Source: Micromonospora sp. C95 (lineage in GTDB: Bacteria; Actinomycetota; Actinomycetes; Mycobacteriales; Micromonosporaceae). Taken from it: a DNA stretch of 64,000 nt. The position numbers were made by a program, and so were the translations under genes. The DNA lies in contig NZ_JAGPXT010000009.1 of NCBI RefSeq assembly GCF_018070465.1, positions 62,001-126,000 on the forward strand. The letters are read 5' to 3'. Of this stretch, positions 7,936 to 15,316 are shown piece by piece. How positions within the stretch are numbered: the stretch's first letter is position 1; each line of letters begins with the position of its first letter. The notes below the pieces were generated by a model. It was not told the origin of the DNA, made no database searches, and saw nothing but the letters and a program-made list of their open reading frames with translations.

Positions 7936-8541
7936 ATGACACGGGCGTTGACCCGCAAGGGCCAGGCGACCCGGGCCCGGATCGTCGCCGGCGCGGCCGC
8001 CGAGATCCGCGAGCGCGGCGTCGACGAGGTACGCCTTGAGGACGTGATGGCCCACACCGGCACCAGCAAGGGGCAGCTCTTCCACTACTTCCCTGACGGC
8101 AAGGAAGAGTTGCTGCTCGCGGTGGCACAGCACGAGGCCGACCAGGTGCTCATCGACCAGGAGCCGATGCTGAGCAACCTGACGTCGTGGCCGGCCTGGC
8201 TGGCGTGGCGCGACCGGCTCATCGAGCGCTACCTCGCGCAGGGCGTGAAGTGCCCGCTCAACGGTCTGCTCGGTCAGACCGGCCGGCGCGCGCCGGGCGC
8301 CCAGGCAATCGTGACCGGGCTCATGTGGCGCTGGCAGAAGGCGATCACCGAGGGCATCCGGCACATGCAGTCGACCGGGGACATCGCCCCCGAGGTGGAC
8401 GCCGACCGCGCCGCGGCGGCGCTGCTGGCCGGCATCCAGGGCGGCGTACTGCTGCTGCTCGCCACCGGCAGGATCGACCACCTCGAGGCCGTACTCGACC
8501 TCACCATCGAACGCCTGCGGGCTGGCGCCCGCACGGCCTGA
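7936..8541 (+). CDS. TetR/AcrR-family transcriptional regulator
   Basis: A 201-residue repressor. Residues 9-55 form the TetR helix-turn-helix (KGQATRARIVAGAAAEIRER, then VRLEDVMAHTGTSKGQLFHYF). The C-terminal ligand-binding domain is all-helical and contains the single conserved Cys in QGVKCPLNGLLGQTGRR. AGGAGG at 5 nt supports the ATG. It is transcribed away from the aldo/keto reductase across a shared palindrome, so control of that gene and itself is likely. A 13-bp hairpin terminator follows directly. Confidence 0.93.
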   Translation: MTRALTRKGQATRARIVAGAAAEIRERGVDEVRLEDVMAHTGTSKGQLFHYFPDGKEELLLAVAQHEADQVLIDQEPMLSNLTSWPAWLAWRDRLIERYLAQGVKCPLNGLLGQTGRRAPGAQAIVTGLMWRWQKAITEGIRHMQSTGDIAPEVDADRAAAALLAGIQGGVLLLLATGRIDHLEAVLDLTIERLRAGARTA

Positions 8542-8553
8542 CGGTCGGTCGGC

Positions 8554-8585
8554 GGCGGCCTGGAGCGAAAATGCTCCAGGCCGCC
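8554..8585 (+). terminator. Intrinsic terminator after the TetR gene
   Basis: A perfect 13-bp stem (8554-8566 with 8573-8585) around the A-rich loop GAAAAT, starting 12 nt after the TetR stop. No T-tract. Confidence 0.85.
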
Positions 8586-8963
8586 GTCCTCAGGCGTGAG
8601 CCGCACCTGCGCGTCTCAGTGATCCCGGCCGGTCGGCGACCCGGGCAGTACGACCACCTGGCGCCGGGTGATCATCCGACATACCTGAGGTCCGACGCTG
8701 GAATCCCGCCTCATCGGGCTGACCTGCCCAAAGGCAGCGGCAACGGTTGCCGGCGGCGGTCGCCGGCTGGTTCGCATGGTGGGACCTCCGGCCCACCTGA
8801 AACGGATGCCCAACCGGAGGGGCCAGCGCGGCGAAGCCGCAGGCCAAGGCCAGTATCTCGCCGTGCTCGTATCACCGATCAACTCCGCATCCCGGACAGC
8901 TCAGCGAATGCGTTCCGTTCCGTAGCGCCGCTGACCAGGACTGCTTCACCAGGGCGAAGGAAG
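8586..8963. other. Intergenic region with repeat copy B
   Basis: No gene can be supported on either strand. It contains copy B of the dispersed repeat (8733-8824). Confidence 0.5.
8733..8824 (+). repeat. Dispersed intergenic repeat, copy B (longest copy)
   Basis: The central 29 nt (8768-8796) match copy A with one difference. The right part (8790-8822) matches copy C at 9611-9643 with four differences over 33 nt. Copy B therefore links pieces that occur separately elsewhere, so it is the best guide to the full unit. Confidence 0.6.
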
Positions 8964-8992
8964 TGGTCATAATTCTGACCGGTTGCTAGAGT
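8964..8992 (+). promoter_or_regulatory. Promoter with embedded operator of the Phd/RelE module
   Basis: TGGTCA (8964-8969) and TAGAGT (8987-8992) form -35/-10 boxes with a 17-nt spacer. A dyad GGTCA-TAATTC-TGACC (8965-8980) lies over the -35 box and spacer. The -10 box ends 7 nt before the ATG at 9000, which predicts a leaderless mRNA. Autorepression by the antitoxin is inference. Confidence 0.55.
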
Positions 8993-8999
8993 GGTCGCC

Positions 9000-9284
9000 A
9001 TGGAGACCATTCCGATCACGGAAGCCAAGGCTCGGATCGCCGAGCTTGCCGACCGGGTCGCTCGGGAGCACGATCGCTTCACGATCACCCGCAACGGCCG
9101 TGCTGACGTGATGCTGATTTCGGTCGCGGAGTACGAGTCGATGCGGGAGACGCTCGACCTGCTTTCCGACGACGAGGCCCTCGCGGATCTGCGCCAGTCG
9201 CGGGAGGATTTCGCCGCCGGCGATACGTTCGCGATGGACGAGGTTCGCGCCGAGCTGGAACGGCGTCGCGGTAGGGCGGCCTGA
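9000..9284 (+). CDS. Phd/YefM-family antitoxin of a RelE-type module
   Basis: A 94-residue antitoxin with the Phd/YefM fold: METIPITEAKARIAELADRV, then FTITRNGRADVMLISVAEYE, followed by an acidic helical tail (SDDEALADLRQSREDF). The ATG at 9000 was chosen over the GTG at 8991 because a TAGAGT -10 box overlaps the latter and lies 7 nt before the former. It overlaps the toxin gene by one base (TGATG). The sequence differs from the YefM at 5.0 kb, so the two modules are not recent duplicates. Confidence 0.92.
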   Translation: METIPITEAKARIAELADRVAREHDRFTITRNGRADVMLISVAEYESMRETLDLLSDDEALADLRQSREDFAAGDTFAMDEVRAELERRRGRAA

Positions 9285-9595
9285 TGCCTCCGCAAGGCGG
9301 GCGGCGGGACGACGCGCGGGAGACAGCCAGCCCGTACACGGTGATGTTCTCCCGGCAGGCCCGCCGCAACCTGCACGAGGACCTGCCGCTGGAGGTCGCG
9401 GTCGCGGCAACGGAGACCATCCAGCACGCGATCGCAGTCAACCCCTATCGGGCTGGCAAACCACTCGACGAGCCCTTCGACGGCTTCCACTCCGCCCGCC
9501 GCGGCACGTACCGGATCATCTACCGGATCAACGAGGCCAAACGCGTCGTGGAGATCCACTCAATCCGCCACCGGCGCGACGCCTACCGCTTCTAG
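9284..9595 (+). CDS. RelE/ParE-superfamily toxin
   Basis: A 103-residue protein. After about 17 poorly conserved residues comes the RelE/ParE core: YTVMFSRQARRNLHEDLP, NPYRAGKPLDEPFDGFHSAR, RGTYRIIYRINEAKRVVEIH and the tail IRHRRDAYRF. The conserved arginines and terminal Tyr-Arg are typical of RelE-like mRNA interferases, but ParE (gyrase poison) cannot be excluded. A later ATG in VMF is less likely since it would remove the first beta strand. It is the second gene of a complete toxin-antitoxin operon. Confidence 0.9.
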   Translation: MPPQGGRRDDARETASPYTVMFSRQARRNLHEDLPLEVAVAATETIQHAIAVNPYRAGKPLDEPFDGFHSARRGTYRIIYRINEAKRVVEIHSIRHRRDAYRF

Positions 9596-9610
9596 TGCGG
9601 TGTCACCAAC

Positions 9611-9643
9611 GGCCCACCCGAAACGGATACCCAGACGGAGGGG
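9611..9643 (+). repeat. Dispersed intergenic repeat, fragment C
   Basis: It matches the right part of copy B (GGCCCACCCGAAACGGATAC and following) with four differences in 33 nt. It lies 16 nt after the RelE-like toxin stop. Confidence 0.55.
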
Positions 9644-9813
9644 TGCGCCGGCCGGGGACGTGAACACCGGCGCGGCCGGCCATCTGTGCGGCCCTTGGCT
9701 CCACCAGGAACCGGGGGGAGCGGAGACCGCGCGACAATCGGGGCTCCGGTAGGCCGGTCGTGATCTGGAGGGTGACCGTTGCGACGTTCGGAAAGAGGTG
9801 CTTGGCTCAGCCG

Positions 9814-9936
9814 GTGAGATCTGATTTCGAGGACTGGGCGCGCCGGACGTTTTCAGGGTGGAACGCGGTCACCGTTGCATCCACCGTCCTCGGTCTCCTC
9901 CTGTTCGGCTTGGGGCTCATGCTCGGGACCAGGTAG
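9814..9936 (+). CDS. Possible 40-residue single-pass membrane peptide
   Basis: A short GTG-initiated frame encodes a charged N-terminus (RSDFEDWARRTFSGW) followed by a clean transmembrane helix (VTVASTVLGLLLFGLGLMLG) and ends in TR. Third positions are strongly G/C. A TTG four codons upstream (9802) has a better purine-rich leader (GGAAAGAGG) and could be the true start. It is located after a toxin-antitoxin module in a decayed region. It may be a genuine small membrane protein or a gene fragment. Confidence 0.35.
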   Translation: MRSDFEDWARRTFSGWNAVTVASTVLGLLLFGLGLMLGTR

Positions 9937-10224
9937 GACTGCATGCCGGACCGGCGTCGCCCGAGTCCGGTCAGCGCAGTGAGGGGCCCGCCCACGGGCT
10001 TCTCTGAACTGCGGTTCTCGGCCGCGTCGCAGTCGTCATGCGAACCGGTTGAACGAAGCCTCGAGTCTTTCCCGGCGAGCGAGTAACGCTGCATGCCTAA
10101 TGGAGTTGTTGGCCTGCCCACTCCTGACCGGTGACAGCCGGCTCGCCGAGGCCAGCGGCGTCCGCTGCGAGTTCCGACTGCTCGCGGTGTCCTGACGCGG
10201 TCGGGCCGGCCAACCTGAGTGGAA

Positions 10225-10255
10225 GCGGATCACCGGCGATCGTCGCGGGTGGTTC
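10225..10255 (+). repeat. Dispersed intergenic repeat, fragment D
   Basis: It matches the left half of copy A, sharing TCACCGGCGATCGT and then the GTGGTTC junction, with a few changes. The right half is absent. Confidence 0.5.
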
Positions 10256-10316
10256 CGGACCGACGCCCTCGGTCCGCACCGAGTCCGCAGCAAGCCGTGC
10301 CGCCCAAGTCGGACGT

Positions 10317-10763
10317 CTACCGGATTGGATCACTGTCTGTGGCGGGGTTCAATTCGGCACCGAGGCCATCCAGACGAGGCGACGGGCGGCGCGGTTCACG
10401 GTCGCCAGCCAGGTTGTCCGGTACCTGCTCAACGACGACCGCCATCGAGCCGTAGCGGCGCATCGTGGTCCCAGCTGGCGGCTGTTGGTCTGTGATGAGC
10501 CAGACGCCCGTCGAGGTCAACTGACTCAGGGGCGGCCCGTCGGGATCACCGCTGGTCATCTTCAGGTGGTGATCCGTAGTGACCTGCCATGCGGCCTCAA
10601 CGCTCAGGCCGACAAGGTCAGGCACCGTCGTTTCCTTCTCACTCGCCGGGCCGATCCAGACCACGCCAACCTCCATCAGAGTCCATATCGCACCAGACGC
10701 CGCGCGAGGAGTCCCTGTTCCCGTCCGACCAACGTTAGTGGACTCCTCAGCAGCGGTCCGCAT
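10317..10763 (-). CDS. PASTA-domain protein, possibly a frameshifted remnant
   Basis: The C-terminal 105 residues hold one PASTA-type repeat: TTVPDLVGLSVEAAWQVTTD, a hydrophilic centre, then ITDQQPPAGTTMRRYGSMAV. PASTA repeats normally sit outside the membrane in Ser/Thr kinases or small secreted proteins. A membrane helix that would suit its N-terminus (VLLTTAAAGLVGWSAVLL, near 10800-10855) is in a different frame just upstream, so the gene may be frameshifted. The start is uncertain: ATG 10763, ATG 10676 and a GTG at 10664 with GGAGG 5 nt upstream are all possible. Confidence 0.5.
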   Translation of the reverse strand: MRTAAEESTNVGRTGTGTPRAASGAIWTLMEVGVVWIGPASEKETTVPDLVGLSVEAAWQVTTDHHLKMTSGDPDGPPLSQLTSTGVWLITDQQPPAGTTMRRYGSMAVVVEQVPDNLAGDREPRRPSPRLDGLGAELNPATDSDPIR

Positions 10764-10932
10764 CCGCAAGAGGCCGGCAGGTGGCGGGGAAGCCGTGACG
10801 AACGCAGCAGCACAGCGGACCAGCCGACCAGGCCGGCGGCCGCGGTGGTGAGCAGCACGCGTACCGAGCGCCGAGCGCGGAGAGGCGCGGCGTGATCGTG
10901 GTGGAGGGCTGATGACGGGATGGGTAATCCCC

Positions 10933-11334
10933 TCACGTGCCGTGGTGCCGTGGCGCCAACCGCTTGTCGTAGGCGTCCTGCGATGCAGACACGTCGCTGA
11001 GGTGGTCGATCGACCATTGCTGGAGTGCACGCAGCGGCCCCAACAGTGTCCGGCCGGCCTCGGTGAGCGCGTACTCGACGCGGACCGGCACCTCCGGGTG
11101 GACCGTACGGCGTACGAGGCCGTCGCGTTCCAGCCCGCGAAGGGTCTGGGTGAGCATCTTCTGCGAGACGCCCTCGATGCGCCGCCGAAGCTCGGAGAAG
11201 CGGGCGTCGCCGTCGCCCAGGATGCTGACGATCAGGACGGTCCACCGGTCGCCGATGCGGTCGAGGATGCGTCGAGTCGGACAGTCGGCCTGATATGGGT
11301 CGCCGCCGAGGGCCGCGGCCTGCTTGGTTACCAA
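10933..11334 (-). CDS. HxlR-family winged-helix regulator
   Basis: A 133-residue HxlR/MarR-like regulator. Cys18 in ADCPTRRILDRIGDRWTVLI is the family Cys before the DNA-binding domain; FSELRRRIEGVSQKMLTQTL is the recognition helix and RRTVHPEVPVRVEYALT the wing. The start is a TTG with GAAGG 6 nt upstream. HxlR proteins usually sense aldehydes, quinones or thiol stress and control a neighbouring oxidoreductase. It is divergent from an NAD(P)-binding protein with shared inverted repeats. Confidence 0.9.
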   Translation of the reverse strand: MVTKQAAALGGDPYQADCPTRRILDRIGDRWTVLIVSILGDGDARFSELRRRIEGVSQKMLTQTLRGLERDGLVRRTVHPEVPVRVEYALTEAGRTLLGPLRALQQWSIDHLSDVSASQDAYDKRLAPRHHGT

Positions 11335-11380
11335 AAAGTGCCTTCTTTCCGATAGAGATCTGGTCTCCTATGGTAACCAA
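11324..11380. promoter_or_regulatory. HxlR operator pair in the divergent promoter
   Basis: TTGGTTACCAA (11324-11334, a palindrome about a central T) is repeated inverted as TGGTAACCAA at 11371-11380. One site covers the HxlR start codon. The spacing of about four helical turns suits cooperative binding and autorepression. Both genes also carry a similar leader ending CGGAAAGAAGG before the start. Confidence 0.6.
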
Positions 11381-11428
11381 AGATGCCCGATCACGGGGTC
11401 CCGCAAATCGGAAAGAAGGGCAACTTCC

Positions 11429-12076
11429 ATGTCTCGCATTACCGTCCTCGGCGGTACCGGCTACGCCGGGTCGGCGATCGTCGCCGAAGCCGCCGCTCGC
11501 GGTCATGAGGTCACCGCGTTCAATCGGTCGGTTCCGGCCGAACCCGTCCCGGGCGTGACGTACGTCTCGGGCGACGTCACCGACGAGGCGGCGCTTACTT
11601 CGGTCATCTCCGGTGCCGACGTTGTGGTTGGGGCGCTCGCGCCGCGTGGTCCGCTGGCCGGTTCCTTCCGCGACGTGTACGCCACGATCGCGCGCATCGC
11701 CGACGCCGAGCGGATCCCGCTGTACGTCGTCGGGGGCTTCTCGTCGCTACGCCCGGCCGCCGACGCGCCGCGCTTCGTGGCTGACCTGAGCCACGCCCCC
11801 GCCGAGTACCACAACGAGCTCATCACCGTGTCGGCGCTGGTCACCGACGACCTTCCGGCCACGCCGAGCACGCTCGACTGGGTGTTCGTGAGCCCGGCGG
11901 GCAGGTTCGGGGCGCACGTGCCCGGCGAGCGGCTGGGCACGTACCGGGTCGGTGACGACGTCGCCGTCGAGCCCGGGGACGGTGGAGCGATCTCCGGCCC
12001 GGACTACGCGCTCGGGTTCGTCGACCTGATCGAGAAGCGCGAGCACCACCGGGCTCACCTCAACCTGGCGTACTGA
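11429..12076 (+). CDS. NAD(P)H-binding epimerase-like (atypical SDR) protein
   Basis: A 215-residue single-domain NAD(P)-binding protein with the atypical short-chain dehydrogenase motif GGTGYAGSAIVAEA (residues 8-21). It has the NmrA/YwnB-like layout (SRITVLGGTG, then GHEVTAFNRS and GADVVVGALAPRG). It lacks the YxxxK dyad, so it may act as a redox sensor or reductase. AAGGG 8 nt upstream supports the ATG; an in-frame ATG-containing extension overlaps the operator and is rejected. Probably HxlR-controlled. Confidence 0.88.
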   Translation: MSRITVLGGTGYAGSAIVAEAAARGHEVTAFNRSVPAEPVPGVTYVSGDVTDEAALTSVISGADVVVGALAPRGPLAGSFRDVYATIARIADAERIPLYVVGGFSSLRPAADAPRFVADLSHAPAEYHNELITVSALVTDDLPATPSTLDWVFVSPAGRFGAHVPGERLGTYRVGDDVAVEPGDGGAISGPDYALGFVDLIEKREHHRAHLNLAY

Positions 12077-12857
12077 CCCGCGACGGTGTGGGCGGAGCCC
12101 GGTCAGCGCGCGTCTAGCTGGCCGGTCTCCGCCGTGGCCCACCGGCGGTCAGTCAACGCCGCTGGCGCTCGGGCTGGTCCCGTTCACGGCAGCCGTGGTC
12201 TCGGCGGCGGGGCTGGTCGGCATCTGCCGCCTGGCGAGCACGATCAGTCCGGTCAGCAGAAGCACAAGCCACAGCGGCACCAGCAGGGGAGCGAGTGACC
12301 GCCAGACAAGTCCGCACCGGCTCGGCGAGCCGGTGCGTGAACAGGTCCGCCCAGGTGAGGGCGGCCCCCTCGATCCGGCCGGCCGATGGGTGTTCTGCGA
12401 CAAGGTGTGGTGCGGCGCTGCGGCTCTCGCCAATGCCGTGGCGGCATGGTCCACATCGTGGTTTCTGGCATCCGCCGCTGCTGATCTAGCTGCCATAATC
12501 ATCGATGAAGCGACGCGACGGTGTGTCGCTGGTTTGATCGATGGCGCTCTGGGCTCGTACCAGGAGGTCCGGCTTGATCGCAGTGTCGTCTCCGTCGTGG
12601 CGCGGCCGACGGTCACGCGGCAAGCCCGGACTCGTGGCGGCCTGGATGTCGCTGTCGAGGAGACAACCCGTGCTGGTGAGGGGCCACGCCATGGCGCACG
12701 ACCCAGGCCCTCGGCCCGCGCCCGAAGCGCTCGGGATCGTTCCGGCGCTGCGGGTCACCTCCTTGTCCCGATCGTCGTAGGGCCACCGGGCCAGCGTCAT
12801 GTGGACTCCGGCGTCGAATGGTCCCGTGCCGAAACCCTCGGTATTCAGCGTTGCTAT
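12077..12857. other. Gene-poor region, probable decayed sequence
   Basis: No intact gene is supported. On the minus strand near 12149-12310 a frame ending LAPLLVPLWLVLLLTGLIVL then a hydrophilic tail looks like the end of a membrane protein, but it has no credible start and no family match, so it is treated as a possible remnant. Confidence 0.4.
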
Positions 12858-12890
12858 CTACTGGTACCTAGTGTTACTGTCTACCAGTAG
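12858..12890 (+). promoter_or_regulatory. Candidate PadR operator
   Basis: A perfect 9-bp inverted repeat CTACTGGTA (12858-12866)/TACCAGTAG (12882-12890) with a 15-nt spacer, 32 nt upstream of the PadR start. Its position suits autorepression of the PadR-ABC operon. Confidence 0.6.
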
Positions 12891-12922
12891 TCAGCGACGC
12901 TTGGTAGCGAGGAGGCGATGGT

Positions 12923-13270
12923 GTGGGCAACCAGATGACAGAGATGCTGAAGGGCACCCTCGAAGGCATCGTCCTGGCGATCCTGGCGCGCGAGTCCGCG
13001 TACGGCTACGAGATCACCGCGTGGCTGCGCGAGCGCGGGTTCTCGGACATCGCGGAAGGCACCATCTACGCGCTGCTCGTCCGCATCGAGCAGCGCGGGT
13101 TCGTGGACGTGGCGAAGGTTCCCTCCGAGAAGGGTCCCCCACGGAAGGTCTACTCGCTCAACGCGAAGGGGCGCGAGCAACTCGCCGAGTTCTGGAGGAC
13201 GTGGCGCGTCCTCGCGGACCGCATCGAGCAGCTCCACCACAACGGCAACCAACACGACCAGGGAGCATGA
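12923..13270 (+). CDS. PadR-family transcriptional regulator
   Basis: A 115-residue PadR winged-helix repressor: LKGTLEGIVLAILARESAYG (family-defining helix), YEITAWLRERGFSDIAEGTIYALLVRIEQRG (recognition helix) and the wing KGPPRKVYSLNAKGREQL. The GTG has GAGGAGG at 7 nt. Its stop overlaps the next gene by 4 nt. In this arrangement PadR represses its own drug-efflux ABC operon until a ligand binds. Confidence 0.93.
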   Translation: MGNQMTEMLKGTLEGIVLAILARESAYGYEITAWLRERGFSDIAEGTIYALLVRIEQRGFVDVAKVPSEKGPPRKVYSLNAKGREQLAEFWRTWRVLADRIEQLHHNGNQHDQGA

Positions 13271-13653
13271 GCATGGCCGCGAAGTGGATCGAGACACTCC
13301 TCGGGTCGCTCGAGCAGAAGAAGCAGTACCGGCACCTCATGGCCCGGATCGAGGCCCTGCCGGAGCCCCATCGCGGCGCGGCAAAGGCGCTGCACCGGTA
13401 CTTCATGTACCACGGCGGGATCCTCGACGGCGACACGCTCACCACCATGCTCGGCGACTTCGCCGACCTCTGGGAGCGCGCGGTCGCCGACGGGACGCCG
13501 GTCCGCACGATCGTCGGGGACGACCCGGTCGAGTTCGCCGAGACGTTCCTGCAGGCGTACGCCGGCAGGCAGTGGATTGACAGGGAGCGCGAGCGCCTGC
13601 GCAAGGCGATCGACGCTGCTGACGACAACAACGGTGAGGAGAAGAGCGAATGA
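13267..13653 (+). CDS. DUF1048-family protein
   Basis: A 128-residue acidic helical protein: KWIETLLGSLEQKKQYRHLM, then EPHRGAAKALHRYFMYHGG and PVEFAETFLQAYAGRQWIDR. This is the DUF1048 layout, commonly encoded between PadR and DrrAB-like ABC genes. It has no membrane segment. It overlaps both neighbours by 4 nt, so the four genes are translated as a coupled unit. The function is unknown. Confidence 0.88.
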   Translation: MSMAAKWIETLLGSLEQKKQYRHLMARIEALPEPHRGAAKALHRYFMYHGGILDGDTLTTMLGDFADLWERAVADGTPVRTIVGDDPVEFAETFLQAYAGRQWIDRERERLRKAIDAADDNNGEEKSE

Positions 13654-14462
13654 CCACCACGGCTCGCGAACCTGCGATCAGGGTGCAGGCCATCACCAAG
13701 TCATTCAAGGACCTGCACGTGCTGCAGGGCGTCGACTTCGACGTGGCGGCGGGAAGCATCTTCGCGCTGCTCGGCTCGAACGGTGCCGGCAAGACCACGC
13801 TGGTGCGGATCCTGTCGACGTTGCTCAAGGCGGACAGCGGCACCGCCACCGTCCAGGGGTTCGACGTCTCCTCGGCTCCGGCCGACGTACGCAAGTCGAT
13901 CAGCCTGACCGGCCAGTTCGCCGCGGTCGACGAGGTGCTCACCGGCCGGGAGAATCTGATCCTGATCGCGAAGCTCCGCCACCTGAAGGACCCGGGCACG
14001 ATCGCCGACGATCTGCTCGCCCGCTTCTCGCTCACCGATGCCGGCAACCGCAAGGCGGGGACGTACTCGGGCGGCATGCGCCGCCGGCTCGACATCGCGA
14101 TGAGCCTGGTCGGCAACCCGCCGGTGGTCTTCCTCGACGAGCCGACCACCGGCCTCGACCCGCAGGCCCGCATCGAGGTCTGGCAGACGGTGAAGCAGCT
14201 CGCCGAAGGTGGCACCACCATCCTGCTGACCACTCAGTACCTCGACGAGGCCGAGCAACTCGCCGACCGGATCGCGATCCTGCACAAGGGCACGATCATC
14301 CAGAACGGCACCCTCGCCGAGCTGAAGCAACTCCTCCCGGCCGCCAAGGTCGAGTACATCGAGAAGCAGCCGAGCCTCGAAGACGTCTTCCTCGCCCTCG
14401 TCGGCGAGACCAGTGACACCGCCGACCAGCCGGCCACGCCCGCAGGAGAGGAATCCCGATGA
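13650..14462 (+). CDS. ABC transporter ATP-binding protein (DrrA-like)
   Basis: A 270-residue ABC ATPase with Walker A (GSNGAGKTT), the signature YSGGMRRRLDIAMSL, Walker B VVFLDEPTTGLD, and TTQYLDEAEQLAD, where Gln replaces the switch His as is usual in the DrrA daunorubicin-resistance family. The C-terminal extension (PAAKVEYIEKQPSLEDVFLALVG) is also typical. It is the cytoplasmic motor of an exporter with the downstream permease. Confidence 0.95.
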   Translation: MTTTAREPAIRVQAITKSFKDLHVLQGVDFDVAAGSIFALLGSNGAGKTTLVRILSTLLKADSGTATVQGFDVSSAPADVRKSISLTGQFAAVDEVLTGRENLILIAKLRHLKDPGTIADDLLARFSLTDAGNRKAGTYSGGMRRRLDIAMSLVGNPPVVFLDEPTTGLDPQARIEVWQTVKQLAEGGTTILLTTQYLDEAEQLADRIAILHKGTIIQNGTLAELKQLLPAAKVEYIEKQPSLEDVFLALVGETSDTADQPATPAGEESR

Positions 14463-15223
14463 CCGCCCACGCTCTCAGCGACACCGGAACCCTCACCGGC
14501 CGCTCCCTGCGTCACATCCTGCGCAGCCCGGACACCATCATCACCACCGCGATCACCCCGATCGCGCTGCTGCTGCTCTTCGTGTACGTGCTGGGTGGAG
14601 CCATCAACACCGGCACCGGTGAGTCGTACATCAACTACATGCTGCCGGGGATCCTGCTCATCACCATCGCGTCCGGCATCGCCTACACCGCGTACCGCCT
14701 GTTCCTGGACATGCAGGGCGGCATCTTCGAGCGCTTCCAGTCGATGCCGATCTCGCGGCCCTCCGTACTCTGGGCGCATGTCCTGACCTCACTCATCGCC
14801 AACCTGGCCTCGCTCGTGATCGTCATCGGCGTCGCCCTGATCATGGGGTTCCGCACCGGCGCATCCGTGGTCGACTGGCTGGCCGCCGCCGGCATCCTGA
14901 TCCTGTTCACCCTCGCCCTCAGCTGGATCGCCGTGATGCCGGGCCTGACCGCCAAGACCATCGACGGTGCGAGCGGCTTCAGCTACCCGCTGATCTTCCT
15001 GCCCTTCATCAGCTCGGCGTTCGTCCCCACCGACTCGATGCCCGGTCCGGTCGCGTGGTTCGCCGAGAACCAGCCGGTGACGTCCATCGTGAACACTCTC
15101 CGCGCGCTGTTCGCCCAGGAACCCGTCGGCAACGACCTGTGGATCGCCCTCGGTTGGTGCGTCGGGCTGCTCGTGGTCGCGTACCTCGGCGCGACAGCGA
15201 TCTACCGCAAGAAGATCAGCTAG
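14459..15223 (+). CDS. ABC-2-type permease (DrrB-like)
   Basis: A 254-residue membrane protein with six predicted helices, e.g. TAITPIALLLLFVYVLGGAI, LPGILLITIASGIAYTAYRL and the C-terminal LGWCVGLLVVAYLGATAIYR. The ABC-2 element FERFQSMPISRPSVLWAHV is present. It overlaps the ATPase stop by 4 nt. Together they form an efflux pump, probably for a hydrophobic drug-like compound. Confidence 0.94.
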   Translation: MTAHALSDTGTLTGRSLRHILRSPDTIITTAITPIALLLLFVYVLGGAINTGTGESYINYMLPGILLITIASGIAYTAYRLFLDMQGGIFERFQSMPISRPSVLWAHVLTSLIANLASLVIVIGVALIMGFRTGASVVDWLAAAGILILFTLALSWIAVMPGLTAKTIDGASGFSYPLIFLPFISSAFVPTDSMPGPVAWFAENQPVTSIVNTLRALFAQEPVGNDLWIALGWCVGLLVVAYLGATAIYRKKIS

Positions 15224-15233
15224 CCGGTCGTGG

Positions 15234-15274
15234 CAAGGCGGCCCCGCGTCCCCTGTGGATGCGGGGCCGCCTTG
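15234..15274. terminator. Bidirectional terminator between convergent genes
   Basis: A perfect 14-bp stem (15234-15247 with 15261-15274) and a 13-nt loop between the DrrB-like gene and the convergent phosphotransferase. Confidence 0.85.
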
Positions 15275-15316
15275 CTGCGCGGTCCGGCCACCCGAGGGGT
15301 GAGTTCGGCCGGGCGG

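Larger units (their letters stand above)
9596..10316. other. Gene-poor region with repeat copies C and D
   Basis: This 720-nt gap has two repeat fragments (9611-9643 and 10225-10255) and one possible 40-residue membrane peptide (9814-9936). No other reading frame has convincing codon bias or recognisable protein sequence. Confidence 0.5.

Noticed and set aside
12149..12616. 156-codon minus-strand frame ending in a membrane helix
   Set aside because: The N-terminal two thirds is low-quality sequence with no family match, and no start codon is near the helix. At most a remnant.
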